Shown in pieces: positions 25,687 through 33,768 of a stretch of DNA of 64,000 nt (the first letter of the stretch is position 1; every line of letters starts with the position of its first letter). The notes beneath the pieces are model-generated. The model saw nothing but the letters and a program-made list of their open reading frames with translations. It made no database searches and was not told the DNA's origin. The stretch lies in NCBI RefSeq assembly GCF_048984525.1, contig NZ_JBMGJC010000004.1, positions 124,001 through 188,000 of the forward strand, given 5' to 3'. The translations under genes and the position numbers were made by a program. This DNA is from Syntrophopropionicum propionicicum_A. GTDB lineage: Bacteria > Bacillota > Desulfotomaculia > Desulfotomaculales > Pelotomaculaceae.

Positions 25687-25741
25687 ACAACTTAAGAATA
25701 GGATGTGGACCGGGTGAGCGGCAATATCAAGAAGCATTAAC

Positions 25742-25784
25742 CACCTCCAACCTCCAACATCCTACTTCTAATTTGAAGGAGGTG
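25742..25784 (+). promoter_or_regulatory. Possible RBS-sequestering stem in the rpmF leader
   Basis: CACCTCC (25742-25748) is a perfect complement of GGAGGTG (25778-25784), the ribosome binding site of rpmF. A second CCTCC at 25751 could pair with the same site. Pairing would hide the site and give translational control; no regulator is indicated. Confidence 0.35.
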
Positions 25785-25790
25785 TGAATT

Positions 25791-25970
25791 ATGGGAGTGC
25801 CAAAAAGAAAAGCTTCTAAACAGAGGGGAAGGCAGCGGCGGGCCGTTAACATGAAAATCGAAGCGCCCGCGCTGGTCGAATGCCCGCAGTGCCACGCCCT
25901 CATCGTCCCCCACCATCTGTGCCCTGAATGCGGTTATTACAAAGGCCGGGAAGCTGTGGCGACAAAATAG
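25791..25970 (+). CDS. rpmF: Ribosomal protein L32
   Basis: 59 residues. Large-subunit protein. It begins MGVPKRKASKQRGRQRRA, the family N-terminus, and ends with two CxxC pairs (CPQCHALI...CPECGYYKG), the zinc-binding form. Strong AAGGAGGTG 6 nt before the ATG. Cotranscribed with yceD, as in most bacteria, and upstream of the fatty-acid cluster. Confidence 0.95.
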   Translation: MGVPKRKASKQRGRQRRAVNMKIEAPALVECPQCHALIVPHHLCPECGYYKGREAVATK

Positions 25971-25992
25971 TTAAAAATTAAGAATATTAATG

Positions 25993-26028
25993 ATAAGCTC
26001 GTTTTATAAACGGAGCTTATTTTTTTTC
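25993..26028 (+). terminator. Terminator of yceD-rpmF
   Basis: ATAAGCTC (25993-26000) pairs with GAGCTTAT (26013-26020), extended inward by GTTT/AAAC with one bulge, followed by eight Ts. It ends rpmF just before the fapR promoter. Confidence 0.9.
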
Positions 26029-26034
26029 TGCTGC

Positions 26035-26063
26035 TTGCAATTTAAGGAAAGGTACATTATACT
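26035..26063 (+). promoter_or_regulatory. Promoter of the fapR-fab operon
   Basis: TTGCAA (26035-26040), 17-nt spacer, TATACT (26058-26063). The expected start point falls inside the FapR operator at 26068-26084, so repressor binding would block initiation directly. Confidence 0.8.
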
Positions 26064-26067
26064 GTTT

Positions 26068-26084
26068 TTAGTACCTGGTACTAA
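26068..26084 (+). promoter_or_regulatory. FapR operator
   Basis: A perfect 17-nt palindrome, TTAGTACC-T-GGTACTAA, matching the known FapR recognition sequence. It directly follows the -10 box. In Bacillus, FapR bound here is released by malonyl-CoA; the same logic is inferred for this operon, including autoregulation of fapR. Confidence 0.93.
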
Positions 26085-26127
26085 ATATGTAACCTGCTAT
26101 TATCAAGTGAGGGTGCGGCGTTTAACT

Positions 26128-26691
26128 ATGAATAAAGCGGAAAGACAGAGGCGGTTGGTCAGGTTTCTGGACAGCGATCCCTTTCTGACAGACGAGGACC
26201 TGTCACAAATATTAAGAGTAAGCGTCCAGACCATCAGGCTTGACAGGTTCGAATTAAAAATTCCCGAGTTCAAGGAACGGCTTTTGACTGTTGCAAAAAA
26301 CCCCGGTTCACCGCCCAGGACACTGTCCGGCGGAGAACTGGTGGGTGAAGTGGTCGACCTGGAAGTGGGGATTTCCGGGATTTCAATTTTAACAGTAACG
26401 CCCGAGATGACCCTGAGTAAAACAAGGTATGTCAGGGGGCATCATCTCTTTGCCCAGGCCAACTCACTTGCAGTCGCCATTATTGACGCTGAAGTGGCTT
26501 TGACCGGAATCGCCAGGGTTACCTTTAAACGCCCGGTATCCTGCGGGGAAAAAGTTTTAGCCAGAGCACTGATAAAATTAAAAAAAGGCAATAAGTATAT
26601 GGTAAAAGTTACCTCTTACGTTAAGGACGAGGCAGTGTTTGTGGGCAGGTTTTCAATTTTTGCAGTAGCGGAGGAGGCGGCGCCTCAGTGA
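26128..26691 (+). CDS. fapR: Fatty acid and phospholipid regulator FapR
   Basis: 187 residues. Malonyl-CoA-responsive repressor of membrane lipid genes. N-terminal HTH (~1-60): FLTDEDLSQILRVSVQTIRLDRFELKIPE. C-terminal hot-dog effector domain (~85-185): RGHHLFAQANSLAVAIIDAEVALT and GRFSIFAVA. The ATG at 26128 aligns with the N-terminus of known FapR; its ribosome site is weak, and GTG starts at 26107 or 26113 are possible. First gene of the operon; its own operator is at 26068. plsX overlaps its last 4 nt. Confidence 0.93.
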   Translation: MNKAERQRRLVRFLDSDPFLTDEDLSQILRVSVQTIRLDRFELKIPEFKERLLTVAKNPGSPPRTLSGGELVGEVVDLEVGISGISILTVTPEMTLSKTRYVRGHHLFAQANSLAVAIIDAEVALTGIARVTFKRPVSCGEKVLARALIKLKKGNKYMVKVTSYVKDEAVFVGRFSIFAVAEEAAPQ

Positions 26692-27707
26692 GAATAGCAG
26701 TGGACGCCATGGGAGGGGACTTCGCGCCCGGGGAAGTAGTAAAGGGCGCCCTCCAGGCCGCGGTGGAATATGGTATATCCATAATCCTGGTGGGGGACGA
26801 AAAACAGGTGCTGGCCGAGCTCGGCAACGCTGACGCCGGCGGCCTGGTCAGCGTGGTCCACACGCCTGAGGTGATAGGGATGGGAGAACACCCCGCTGTA
26901 GCCGTCAGGCGCAAAAGGAACTCTTCGATCGTCAGGGCTACCCAGTTGGTCAGGGACGGCGAGGCCAGCGCTGTTGTATCCGCGGGCAGCACCGGAGCGG
27001 CTATGACTTCCGCCTTGCTTTACCTGGGAAGGATTAAGGGTGTTGACCGCCCGGCGATAGCCGGTGTCCTGCCCAACGAAAGAGGACACTCTTTAATGCT
27101 TGATGTGGGAGCGAACGTGGACTGCAAACCTACGCACCTGCTTCAGTTCGGCATAATGGGTTACCACTACGCCAAAAAAATTATGGGTATGGACAATCCC
27201 CGGGTGGGGCTTTTGAGCAACGGCGAGGAAAACACAAAAGGAAACGAAGCCACCCTGGCGGCTTTTCCCAAGCTGCAGGAGGCCGGGATAAACTTTATCG
27301 GCAATATTGAAGGAAGAGACATTTTTAGCGGCGGCGTCGACGTTGTCGTATGCGACGGATTTATCGGCAATATAGTCCTTAAAGCGGGAGAAGGCATGGC
27401 TTCAGCGCTGCTAAAAATGGTGAAAGAGGAGATTACTAAAAGCTGGCTGGCTAAAATAGGCACGGTTATGGCGATGCCGGCGTTGAAGGAACTGCAAAAA
27501 CGTGTTGACTACACTGAGTACGGCGGCGCTCCCTTCCTCGGCGTAAATGGTGTGTCAATCATCTGCCATGGCAGTTCCTCGGCCAAAGCGGTTAAGAACG
27601 CGGTCAGGCTGGCCAGGGATTCGGTGGAAAACTACCTTGTGGAATCAATCAGGGAGAGCATGAAGATCATAGGACCAAAGGAGGCTGGAGGCAGTATTGC
27701 CCAATGA
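26688..27707 (+). CDS. plsX: Acyl-ACP:phosphate acyltransferase PlsX
   Basis: 339 residues. It makes acyl-phosphate from acyl-ACP, which PlsY uses to start phospholipid synthesis; a peripheral membrane enzyme. Visible: the N-terminal IAVDAMGGDFAPGEVVKGA, SAVVSAGSTGAAM, and GLLSNGEENTKGNE. GTG start in the GTGA overlap with fapR, so translation is coupled. fabH overlaps its 3' end by 11 nt. Confidence 0.96.
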   Translation: MRIAVDAMGGDFAPGEVVKGALQAAVEYGISIILVGDEKQVLAELGNADAGGLVSVVHTPEVIGMGEHPAVAVRRKRNSSIVRATQLVRDGEASAVVSAGSTGAAMTSALLYLGRIKGVDRPAIAGVLPNERGHSLMLDVGANVDCKPTHLLQFGIMGYHYAKKIMGMDNPRVGLLSNGEENTKGNEATLAAFPKLQEAGINFIGNIEGRDIFSGGVDVVVCDGFIGNIVLKAGEGMASALLKMVKEEITKSWLAKIGTVMAMPALKELQKRVDYTEYGGAPFLGVNGVSIICHGSSSAKAVKNAVRLARDSVENYLVESIRESMKIIGPKEAGGSIAQ

Positions 27708-28689
27708 GCTTTTAAATACCGGCATTGCAGGCGTGGGAGCCTATGTGCCGGATAGAATAGTTACTAACGCTGACCTTGAAAAAATAGTCGATACAAGTGA
27801 CGAGTGGATTGTTGACCGTTCCGGTATCAGGGAGAGGCGGATCGCGCCGCCGGAAATGGCGACTTCGGACTTTGCGGAGATTGCCGCCAGGCAGGCAATA
27901 GCCGACGCCGGCATTACCGCTGAAGAAATAGACCTGGTTATAGCCGCCACAAATACACCTGACATGGTTTTCCCCGCGACCGCCTGCCTGGTACAGGACC
28001 GGATCGGGGCAAAAAAGGCCGGCGCCTTTGACCTGGCCGCTGGTTGTTCGGGGTTTATGTACGCGATGATCACGGGAAGCCAGTTTGTTTCCACGGGAGC
28101 CTGCCGGAATGTCCTGGTGATAGGAGCGGAAAATTTATCAAAGATTATCAACTGGAAGGACCGCAAGACCTGCGTGCTTTTTGGCGACGGCGCCGGGGCG
28201 GTTGTCTTGAGGCAGGCCGCTCCAGGCAGCGGCATTCTGTCGCAAAAGCTGTGGGCTGACGGGTCCGGCGGCCATTCTCTGAAGCTGCCGGCGGGGGGGT
28301 CCAGGCTGCCGGCCTCTCATGAAACAGTCGATAATAACCTGCACTTTATTCACATGAGAGGCCGGGACATATTTAAGTTTGCCGTCAGGGCGACGGGGAA
28401 AGCAGCCGCGGAGGTGCTTGCCGCGGCCGGGCTTAAGGTTTCTGATGTGGACCACTTCATACCGCACCAGGCGAATGTCAGGATTATTGAAGCAGCCGCT
28501 AAAAGGCTGAAGCTGCCGAGAGAAAAAGTCTTGGTTAATGTGGACCGCTACGGCAACACATCAACAGCTTCCATGCCGATTGCCCTGGCTGAGGCTGTGC
28601 GTGAAGGCAGGATCAAAAAAGGGGACTACATCTTAATGGTGGGTTTTGGCGCGGGTTTAACCTGGGCTGCTGCCGTATTAAAATGGTGA
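27697..28689 (+). CDS. fabH: 3-oxoacyl-ACP synthase III FabH
   Basis: 330 residues. It condenses acetyl- (or branched acyl-) CoA with malonyl-ACP to start fatty-acid chains. Catalytic Cys in FDLAAGCSGFMYA, His in DHFIPHQANVRIIEA and Asn in YGNTSTASMPIALAEA. TTG start preceded by AGGAGGCTGGAGG, overlapping plsX. Full length. Confidence 0.96.
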   Translation: MPNELLNTGIAGVGAYVPDRIVTNADLEKIVDTSDEWIVDRSGIRERRIAPPEMATSDFAEIAARQAIADAGITAEEIDLVIAATNTPDMVFPATACLVQDRIGAKKAGAFDLAAGCSGFMYAMITGSQFVSTGACRNVLVIGAENLSKIINWKDRKTCVLFGDGAGAVVLRQAAPGSGILSQKLWADGSGGHSLKLPAGGSRLPASHETVDNNLHFIHMRGRDIFKFAVRATGKAAAEVLAAAGLKVSDVDHFIPHQANVRIIEAAAKRLKLPREKVLVNVDRYGNTSTASMPIALAEAVREGRIKKGDYILMVGFGAGLTWAAAVLKW

Positions 28690-28741
28690 GATGGAAATTA
28701 TTCGCAGCTGCGAATATACAATTTTTATAGGGGGGGAGAAT

Positions 28742-29686
28742 TTGATCCAAACCGAGTTATGTGACTTGCTGGGTATTGAATACCCAATTATTCAGGGTGG
28801 CATGGCCTGGGTGTCTACCGCCGAACTGGCAGCGGCCGTTTCAGAGGCCGGCGGCCTGGGTGTGATTGGTTCAGGCGCCGCCCCGCCTGACTGGCTCCGG
28901 GAACAGCTGCACAAGGCCAAAGAACTGACAAATAAGCCCTTTGGTGTTAACGTGATGCTTCTTTCTCCTTACCTGGCGGAAATTATGGATATACTTCTCG
29001 AAGAAAAAGTGGCCGTGGTCACCACGGGGGCGGGTAACCCCGGCAAATATGTACCCGCGCTCAGGGAGGCGGGGACCAAGGTTATCCCGGTAGTTTCTTC
29101 AGTAGCCCTGGCGAAAAGGCTGACCCGCTCCGGCGTGGACGCGTTTATCGCTGAAGGCATGGAGTCCGGCGGTCATATCGGCGTCCTGACAACCATGGCC
29201 CTGGTGCCCCAGGTTGTAGACGCTGTTGATCTGCCGGTTATCGCTGCCGGAGGTATTTACGACGGCAGGGGTCTTGTTGCCGCGCTGGCCTTGGGGGCCG
29301 TGGGTGTCCAGATGGGCACGCGCTTTATGTGCGCGGAGGAATGCACAATTCCTCAGAGAGTCAAGGATTTTGTAATCAGGGCTAAAGACCGTGACACCGC
29401 GGTTTCCGGAACTTCCACCGGACACCCTGTACGTGCCCTGCGCAACAGGCTGACCAGGAAATATGATGAGATGGAGAAAAACGGCGCGCCGCCGGAGGAA
29501 ATTGAGAATCTTGGAGTGGGCAGCCTCCGGCTGGCAATGGTAGAAGGTGACATTGAAAACGGCACGGTTATGGCAGGACAGGTCAGCGCCATGGTCAATA
29601 AGGTGCAGCCTGCCCGTGAAATTATTTTGGATATTATGAATAGCGCCGAATGTGTATTAGGTCGCTTGAAAAATCAGGTGGTGTAG
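28742..29686 (+). CDS. fabK: Enoyl-ACP reductase II FabK (FMN-dependent)
   Basis: 314 residues. FMN-containing TIM-barrel enzyme reducing enoyl-ACP in the elongation cycle, replacing FabI. N-terminus LLGIEYPIIQGGMAWVSTAELAAAVSEAGGLG, then GAGNPGKY, AEGMESGGHIG and the phosphate-binding IAAGGIYDGRGLVAALALGA. TTG at 28742 with GGGGGGAG upstream gives the family start; an upstream ATG at 28691 would add 17 unrelated residues. Nitronate monooxygenases share this fold, but the fab context settles the call. Confidence 0.93.
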   Translation: MIQTELCDLLGIEYPIIQGGMAWVSTAELAAAVSEAGGLGVIGSGAAPPDWLREQLHKAKELTNKPFGVNVMLLSPYLAEIMDILLEEKVAVVTTGAGNPGKYVPALREAGTKVIPVVSSVALAKRLTRSGVDAFIAEGMESGGHIGVLTTMALVPQVVDAVDLPVIAAGGIYDGRGLVAALALGAVGVQMGTRFMCAEECTIPQRVKDFVIRAKDRDTAVSGTSTGHPVRALRNRLTRKYDEMEKNGAPPEEIENLGVGSLRLAMVEGDIENGTVMAGQVSAMVNKVQPAREIILDIMNSAECVLGRLKNQVV

Positions 29687-29690
29687 ATAA

Positions 29691-30632
29691 ATGAAAATCG
29701 CATTTGTTTTCCCCGGCCAGGCTTCGCAGTACGCCGGCATGGGAAAGGAATTATACGAGGAGTTTCCGATTGCCGCCGCTGTTTTTAACAGAGCGGACGA
29801 TGCGCTGGGTTTTTCACTGTCCCGGTTATGCTTTGAAGGTCCCCAGGAAGAGTTAAACCTGACCGCCAACACCCAGCCGGCCGTGCTCACAACAAGCGCG
29901 GCCTGCCTGGAAGTCCTAAAAAGTATGGGAGCACCGGTCCCCCACGCGGTGGCCGGCCACAGCCTTGGTGAATATACAGCCCTTGTGGCTGCTGATTCCC
30001 TTTTGTTCGAGGACGCCGTCCGCCTGGTGCGCAAACGGGGCCAGTACATGCAGGAAGCGGTGCCCGTCGGTGAGGGCGGTATGGCCGCTGTTATGGGATT
30101 AAGTACCGAGCTGGTTGAAGAGGCTTGTTTAAAAGCGTCAGGCTCCGGCGTAGTCGAGGCGGTTAACCTGAACTGCCCGGGGCAGGTGGTTATCGCGGGA
30201 GATACAGCCGGCCTGAGTGCTGCCGAGCCGCTGCTCAAGGCGGCAGGCGCCAGGCGTGTGATGCCGATTCCCGTGAGCGCGCCTTTCCATTCCAGCCTGA
30301 TGGTGCCCGCGGGCAAAAGGTTAGCCGAAGATTTGAATAAAGTCTCTGTCGCCGATCCGAAAATTCAAGTGGTGGCGAATGTCAGCGCGGACCTGGTCAG
30401 TTCCGGCCCGGAGGTAAGAGAATCTTTAATCAGGCAGGTTTACAGCCCCGTACGCTGGGAAGAGTGTGTCTTAAGAATGATACATCTCGGGGTGGACACA
30501 TTTATAGAAGTGGGCCCGGGAAAGGTGCTCAGCGGGCTGATTAAAAAAATCAGCCGCGATGTGACTATATTAAATGTTGAGGACAGAGCATCTTTGGAAA
30601 AAGTCCTTGCTTTAACCAGGGAGGTTAGCTAA
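29691..30632 (+). CDS. fabD: Malonyl-CoA:ACP transacylase FabD
   Basis: 313 residues. It loads malonyl groups on ACP. N-terminus IAFVFPGQASQYAGMGKELY, nucleophile Ser in VAGHSLGEYTALVAA, the Arg region LVRKRGQYMQEAVP, and the catalytic His in PVSAPFHSSLM. Lies 4 nt after fabK, 1 nt before fabG: one transcript. Confidence 0.97.
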   Translation: MKIAFVFPGQASQYAGMGKELYEEFPIAAAVFNRADDALGFSLSRLCFEGPQEELNLTANTQPAVLTTSAACLEVLKSMGAPVPHAVAGHSLGEYTALVAADSLLFEDAVRLVRKRGQYMQEAVPVGEGGMAAVMGLSTELVEEACLKASGSGVVEAVNLNCPGQVVIAGDTAGLSAAEPLLKAAGARRVMPIPVSAPFHSSLMVPAGKRLAEDLNKVSVADPKIQVVANVSADLVSSGPEVRESLIRQVYSPVRWEECVLRMIHLGVDTFIEVGPGKVLSGLIKKISRDVTILNVEDRASLEKVLALTREVS

Positions 30633-30633
30633 A

Positions 30634-31380
30634 ATGGTTCTGGATGGGAGAATTGCGGTCGTTACCGGAGCATCAAGAGGTATCGGACGGGCAATAGCCC
30701 TGGCCCTGGCAGAAAGAGGCGCCGCCGTGCTGGTCAATTACGCCTCCAATGACGCAGCGGCGGAAGAGACGGCTCAGCTGATCAGGAACAACGGTGGCAG
30801 GGTTTTAACATTTAAGGCCAATGTCGCCGAACCGGCCGAGGCCGCCTCCATGGTTAAGGCTGCGGTTGCCGAATTCGGCGCTGTGGACATCCTTGTGAAT
30901 AACGCCGGCATCACCAGAGATAATTTTATTCTGCGAATGAAAGACGAGGACTGGGACCAGGTCCTCGGCGTTAACCTGAAGGGGGCTTTTAACTGCGCCA
31001 GGGCGGCTGCCAAGGTTATGGTCAAGAACCGTTCCGGCCGGATCATTAACATTAGCTCCGTGGTAGCCTTGATCGGCAATGCCAGCCAGGCCAATTACTG
31101 CGCGGCCAAAGCAGGACTGATAGGTTTAACCAGAGCTATGGCCAAAGAACTTGGCTCCCGCAATATAACCGTTAATGCTGTGGCGCCCGGTTTTATCACC
31201 ACGGAAATGACTGACGGCCTGCCTGAAGAGGTTAAAGAGATGATGCTTTCTCAGATCCCTCTGAAAAGGTTTGGCGGCCCTGAGGAGGTTGCTGAAACAG
31301 TAGCTTTTCTGGCCTCGGACGCCGCGCGTTATATCACCGGCCAGACTATTGCGGTGGACGGCGGCATGTCCTGTGCCTGA
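30634..31380 (+). CDS. fabG: 3-oxoacyl-ACP reductase FabG
   Basis: 248 residues, short-chain dehydrogenase using NADPH. TGASRGIGRAIALALAERGA (dinucleotide site), NNAGITRDN, the catalytic Ser in INISSVVALIGN, YxxxK in NYCAAKAGLIG, and the C-terminal TGQTIAVDGGMS. The ribosome binding site GGGAGG lies within the end of fabD. Standard position in the fab operon. Confidence 0.97.
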   Translation: MVLDGRIAVVTGASRGIGRAIALALAERGAAVLVNYASNDAAAEETAQLIRNNGGRVLTFKANVAEPAEAASMVKAAVAEFGAVDILVNNAGITRDNFILRMKDEDWDQVLGVNLKGAFNCARAAAKVMVKNRSGRIINISSVVALIGNASQANYCAAKAGLIGLTRAMAKELGSRNITVNAVAPGFITTEMTDGLPEEVKEMMLSQIPLKRFGGPEEVAETVAFLASDAARYITGQTIAVDGGMSCA

Positions 31381-31422
31381 AGATAATTTGTTTAGTCACT
31401 GGAAGGGGGTGAATTGTTAATT

Positions 31423-31653
31423 ATGGCAATAATAGATAAGGTTAAGGCAATTATAGTTGAACAGCTGGGCGTTGAGGAAGAAGACGTGAAGGTGGAATCG
31501 TCTTTTGTAGATGACCTGGGAGCGGACTCCCTGGATATTGTTGAGCTTGTAATGGCCCTGGAAGAGGAGTTTGAACTGGAGATCCCGGATGAAGACGCTG
31601 AAAAAATCCGTACTGTTGGCGAAGCGGTGAAGTATATCCAGGAGCATCAATAA
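31423..31653 (+). CDS. acpP: Acyl carrier protein
   Basis: 76 residues, acidic four-helix protein. The phosphopantetheine Ser lies in DLGADSLDIVELVMALEEEF. The ATG at 31423 is chosen because AGGGGGTGA is 10 nt before it; the in-frame TTG at 31414 touches that site. Carries chains through FabD, FabH, FabG, FabK and FabF of this operon. A hairpin with a T tract follows. Confidence 0.97.
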   Translation: MAIIDKVKAIIVEQLGVEEEDVKVESSFVDDLGADSLDIVELVMALEEEFELEIPDEDAEKIRTVGEAVKYIQEHQ

Positions 31654-31670
31654 ATTTTTGTTCATTTATG

Positions 31671-31700
31671 AGTCCCGGAGGGCAACCACGGGACTTTTTT
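31671..31700 (+). terminator. acpP: Terminator or attenuator between acpP and fabF
   Basis: AGTCCCG (31671-31677) pairs with CGGGACT (31689-31695), followed by six Ts. It may raise the acpP level over downstream fabF-rnc-ftsY by partial termination. Confidence 0.75.
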
Positions 31701-31717
31701 GAAGAGGGGGTAATTTT

Positions 31718-32959
31718 TTGCTAAAACGGGTTGTAATTACCGGTCTGGGAATAATATCACCGGTGGGAACGGGTTTGGATAAGTTTTGGAGCTCTCTGAC
31801 TGCCGGTGTTTCCGGGATCGGGCCGGTAACAAGGTTTGATCCGGCTCATTTTAGCACTAAAATAGCGGGTGAAGTGAAAGATTTTGAGCCTACCCGTTAT
31901 ATTGACAAAAAAGAAGCACGCCGTATGGACCGTTTCACCCAGTTTGCAGTAGCCGCCACCGCTATGGCCTTGGAAGACGCCTCTTTAAACTTTGATGATG
32001 AAGACAGGGACCGCATCGGGGTTATCCTTGGCTCCGGGGTCGGAGGCATTGAAACAATGGAAGAACAGGCCAGGGTCCTGGCTGAAAAAGGTCCTGGCCG
32101 GATAAGCCCGATATTTGTGCCGATGATGATTGCCAACATGGGCGCTGGACAGGTGGCGATCAGGTACTGCCTGAGAGGCCCGAATACTACCGCTGTTTCT
32201 GCCTGCGCCTCAAGCAGCAATGCCATCGGAGACGCCTTTAAGATGCTGCAGTACGGCCGTGCCGACGTGATGATCACCGGGGGAGCCGAGGCGGCTATAA
32301 CACCCCTGGCCATGGCAGGCTTCATCCAGATGAAAGCGATGTCGTCCAGAAACGAGGAGCCGGAAAAGGCCAGCAGGCCTTTTGACCTGGACCGGGACGG
32401 CTTTGTGATAGGGGAAGGGGCAGCTATACTGATTTTGGAGACACTGGAGCACGCCCAGAAAAGGGGCGCCCGGATCTACGCTGAAGTAGTTGGTTACGGC
32501 AGCACCTGTGACGCTTACCACATGACTGCCCCTGATCCGGAAGGGCATGGCGCGGCCAACTCAATGAAGGAAGCGCTGGGCGATGCCGGCATTGAGCCGT
32601 CCAAAGTGGACTATATCAACGCCCACGCTACCGCGACGCCGCTGGGGGATAAGGCGGAAACCCTGGCTATAAAGCATGTTTTCGGAGCTCATGCCGCGAA
32701 AGTTGCCATCAGCTCGACCAAGTCAATGACCGGCCACCTGCTGGGGGCATCGGGCGGTCTGGAAGCGATGGTCTGTGTGCTGGCTATCCATGAAGGAGTA
32801 ATTCCTCCAACTATTAACTATGAGCAGCCCGACCCGGACTGCGACCTGGATTATGTCCCGAACACAGCCAGGAAGGTTGGGGTAGACGTGGCGCTTTCTA
32901 ATTCTTTCGGTTTTGGCGGCCATAACGCCACGCTGGTATTTAAGAAATATAAGGCATAA
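31718..32959 (+). CDS. fabF: 3-oxoacyl-ACP synthase II FabF
   Basis: 413 residues. Elongating condensing enzyme. RVVITGLGIISPVGTG start; catalytic Cys in TAVSACASSSNAIGDAF; His residues in INAHATATPLGDKAE and STKSMTGHLLGASGG. C-terminal NSFGFGGHNATLVF. TTG start 6 nt after GAGGGGG. Downstream of the acpP hairpin, upstream of rnc. Confidence 0.96.
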   Translation: MLKRVVITGLGIISPVGTGLDKFWSSLTAGVSGIGPVTRFDPAHFSTKIAGEVKDFEPTRYIDKKEARRMDRFTQFAVAATAMALEDASLNFDDEDRDRIGVILGSGVGGIETMEEQARVLAEKGPGRISPIFVPMMIANMGAGQVAIRYCLRGPNTTAVSACASSSNAIGDAFKMLQYGRADVMITGGAEAAITPLAMAGFIQMKAMSSRNEEPEKASRPFDLDRDGFVIGEGAAILILETLEHAQKRGARIYAEVVGYGSTCDAYHMTAPDPEGHGAANSMKEALGDAGIEPSKVDYINAHATATPLGDKAETLAIKHVFGAHAAKVAISSTKSMTGHLLGASGGLEAMVCVLAIHEGVIPPTINYEQPDPDCDLDYVPNTARKVGVDVALSNSFGFGGHNATLVFKKYKA

Positions 32960-33054
32960 TTATGATTATTTCTACAGGATTAACATTAAAAATTCTGTGC
33001 ATAAAGGGAATTGTTTTGCGGCATCTCAAAAACCCTTTACCGGGTGGTGCTCAG

Positions 33055-33765
33055 GTGTTTAAAAACAAGGTTTACCTTGACAGCCTTCAAAACAAGCTGG
33101 CAGTGAACTGGCGTGATAAGAACCTTCTCTATCAGGCCCTTACACACAGTTCATTTACCTATGAAAGCAGGGTCAACGGGTTTGACAACAATCAAAGGCT
33201 GGAATTTTTGGGCGACGCTGTCCTGGGCCTGGCAGTCAGCGATTTTCTGTTCCGCAATTACCCCAACCGTGACGAGGGGGAGCTGACCAAAATGCGCGCG
33301 GCCCTGGTATGCGAACCTTCCCTGGCCAGGGTGGCAAGAGACCTGGAATTGGGCTACTGCCTTAATATGGGGAAAGGTGAGGAGCGTTCCGGGGGCAGAG
33401 AGCGCCCTTCCATTCTGGCTGACGCCTTTGAGGCCCTGCTTGGGGCACTCTATCTCGACCAGGGCCTTGTGGTTGCCAGCGACCTGGCCCTGAGGTTCCT
33501 GGCCCCGTTGATAAAAGATGTCCTGGAAGGACGCCTGGACAGGGATTACAAAACGGAACTGCAGGAAATTGTCCAGCAGCGCGGCGGTGAGCAGGTCCAG
33601 TATAAAATCCTCAGGGAAGAAGGGCCCGATCACCATAAAACATTTACAGCCGGTGTGCTGTACAAAGGTGCGCTGGTCGGGAGCGGGACCGGGCGTTCCA
33701 AAAAGGACGCTGAACAGCAGGCTGCAAAATCTGCGCTGTTAAACAATATTGGAGGGTCTAAATAA
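33055..33765 (+). CDS. rnc: Ribonuclease III
   Basis: 236 residues. Endonuclease cutting double-stranded RNA, including rRNA precursors. Catalytic domain ~1-155 with NQRLEFLGDAVLGLAVSDFLF (signature with the active-site Glu and Asp) and DAFEALLGALYLDQG; dsRNA-binding domain ~160-233 with DYKTELQEIVQQRG and KKDAEQQAAKSALL. GTG at 33055 follows GGTGG and gives the usual length; the open frame reaches back to an ATG at 32962, which would add 31 residues. Followed 3 nt later by ftsY. Confidence 0.93.
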   Translation: MFKNKVYLDSLQNKLAVNWRDKNLLYQALTHSSFTYESRVNGFDNNQRLEFLGDAVLGLAVSDFLFRNYPNRDEGELTKMRAALVCEPSLARVARDLELGYCLNMGKGEERSGGRERPSILADAFEALLGALYLDQGLVVASDLALRFLAPLIKDVLEGRLDRDYKTELQEIVQQRGGEQVQYKILREEGPDHHKTFTAGVLYKGALVGSGTGRSKKDAEQQAAKSALLNNIGGSK

Positions 33766-33768
33766 GAG

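Noticed and set aside
28742..29686. Nitronate monooxygenase
   Set aside because: Same fold, but position between fabH and fabD and the IIQGGMAW/AGGIYDGRG motifs fit FabK.
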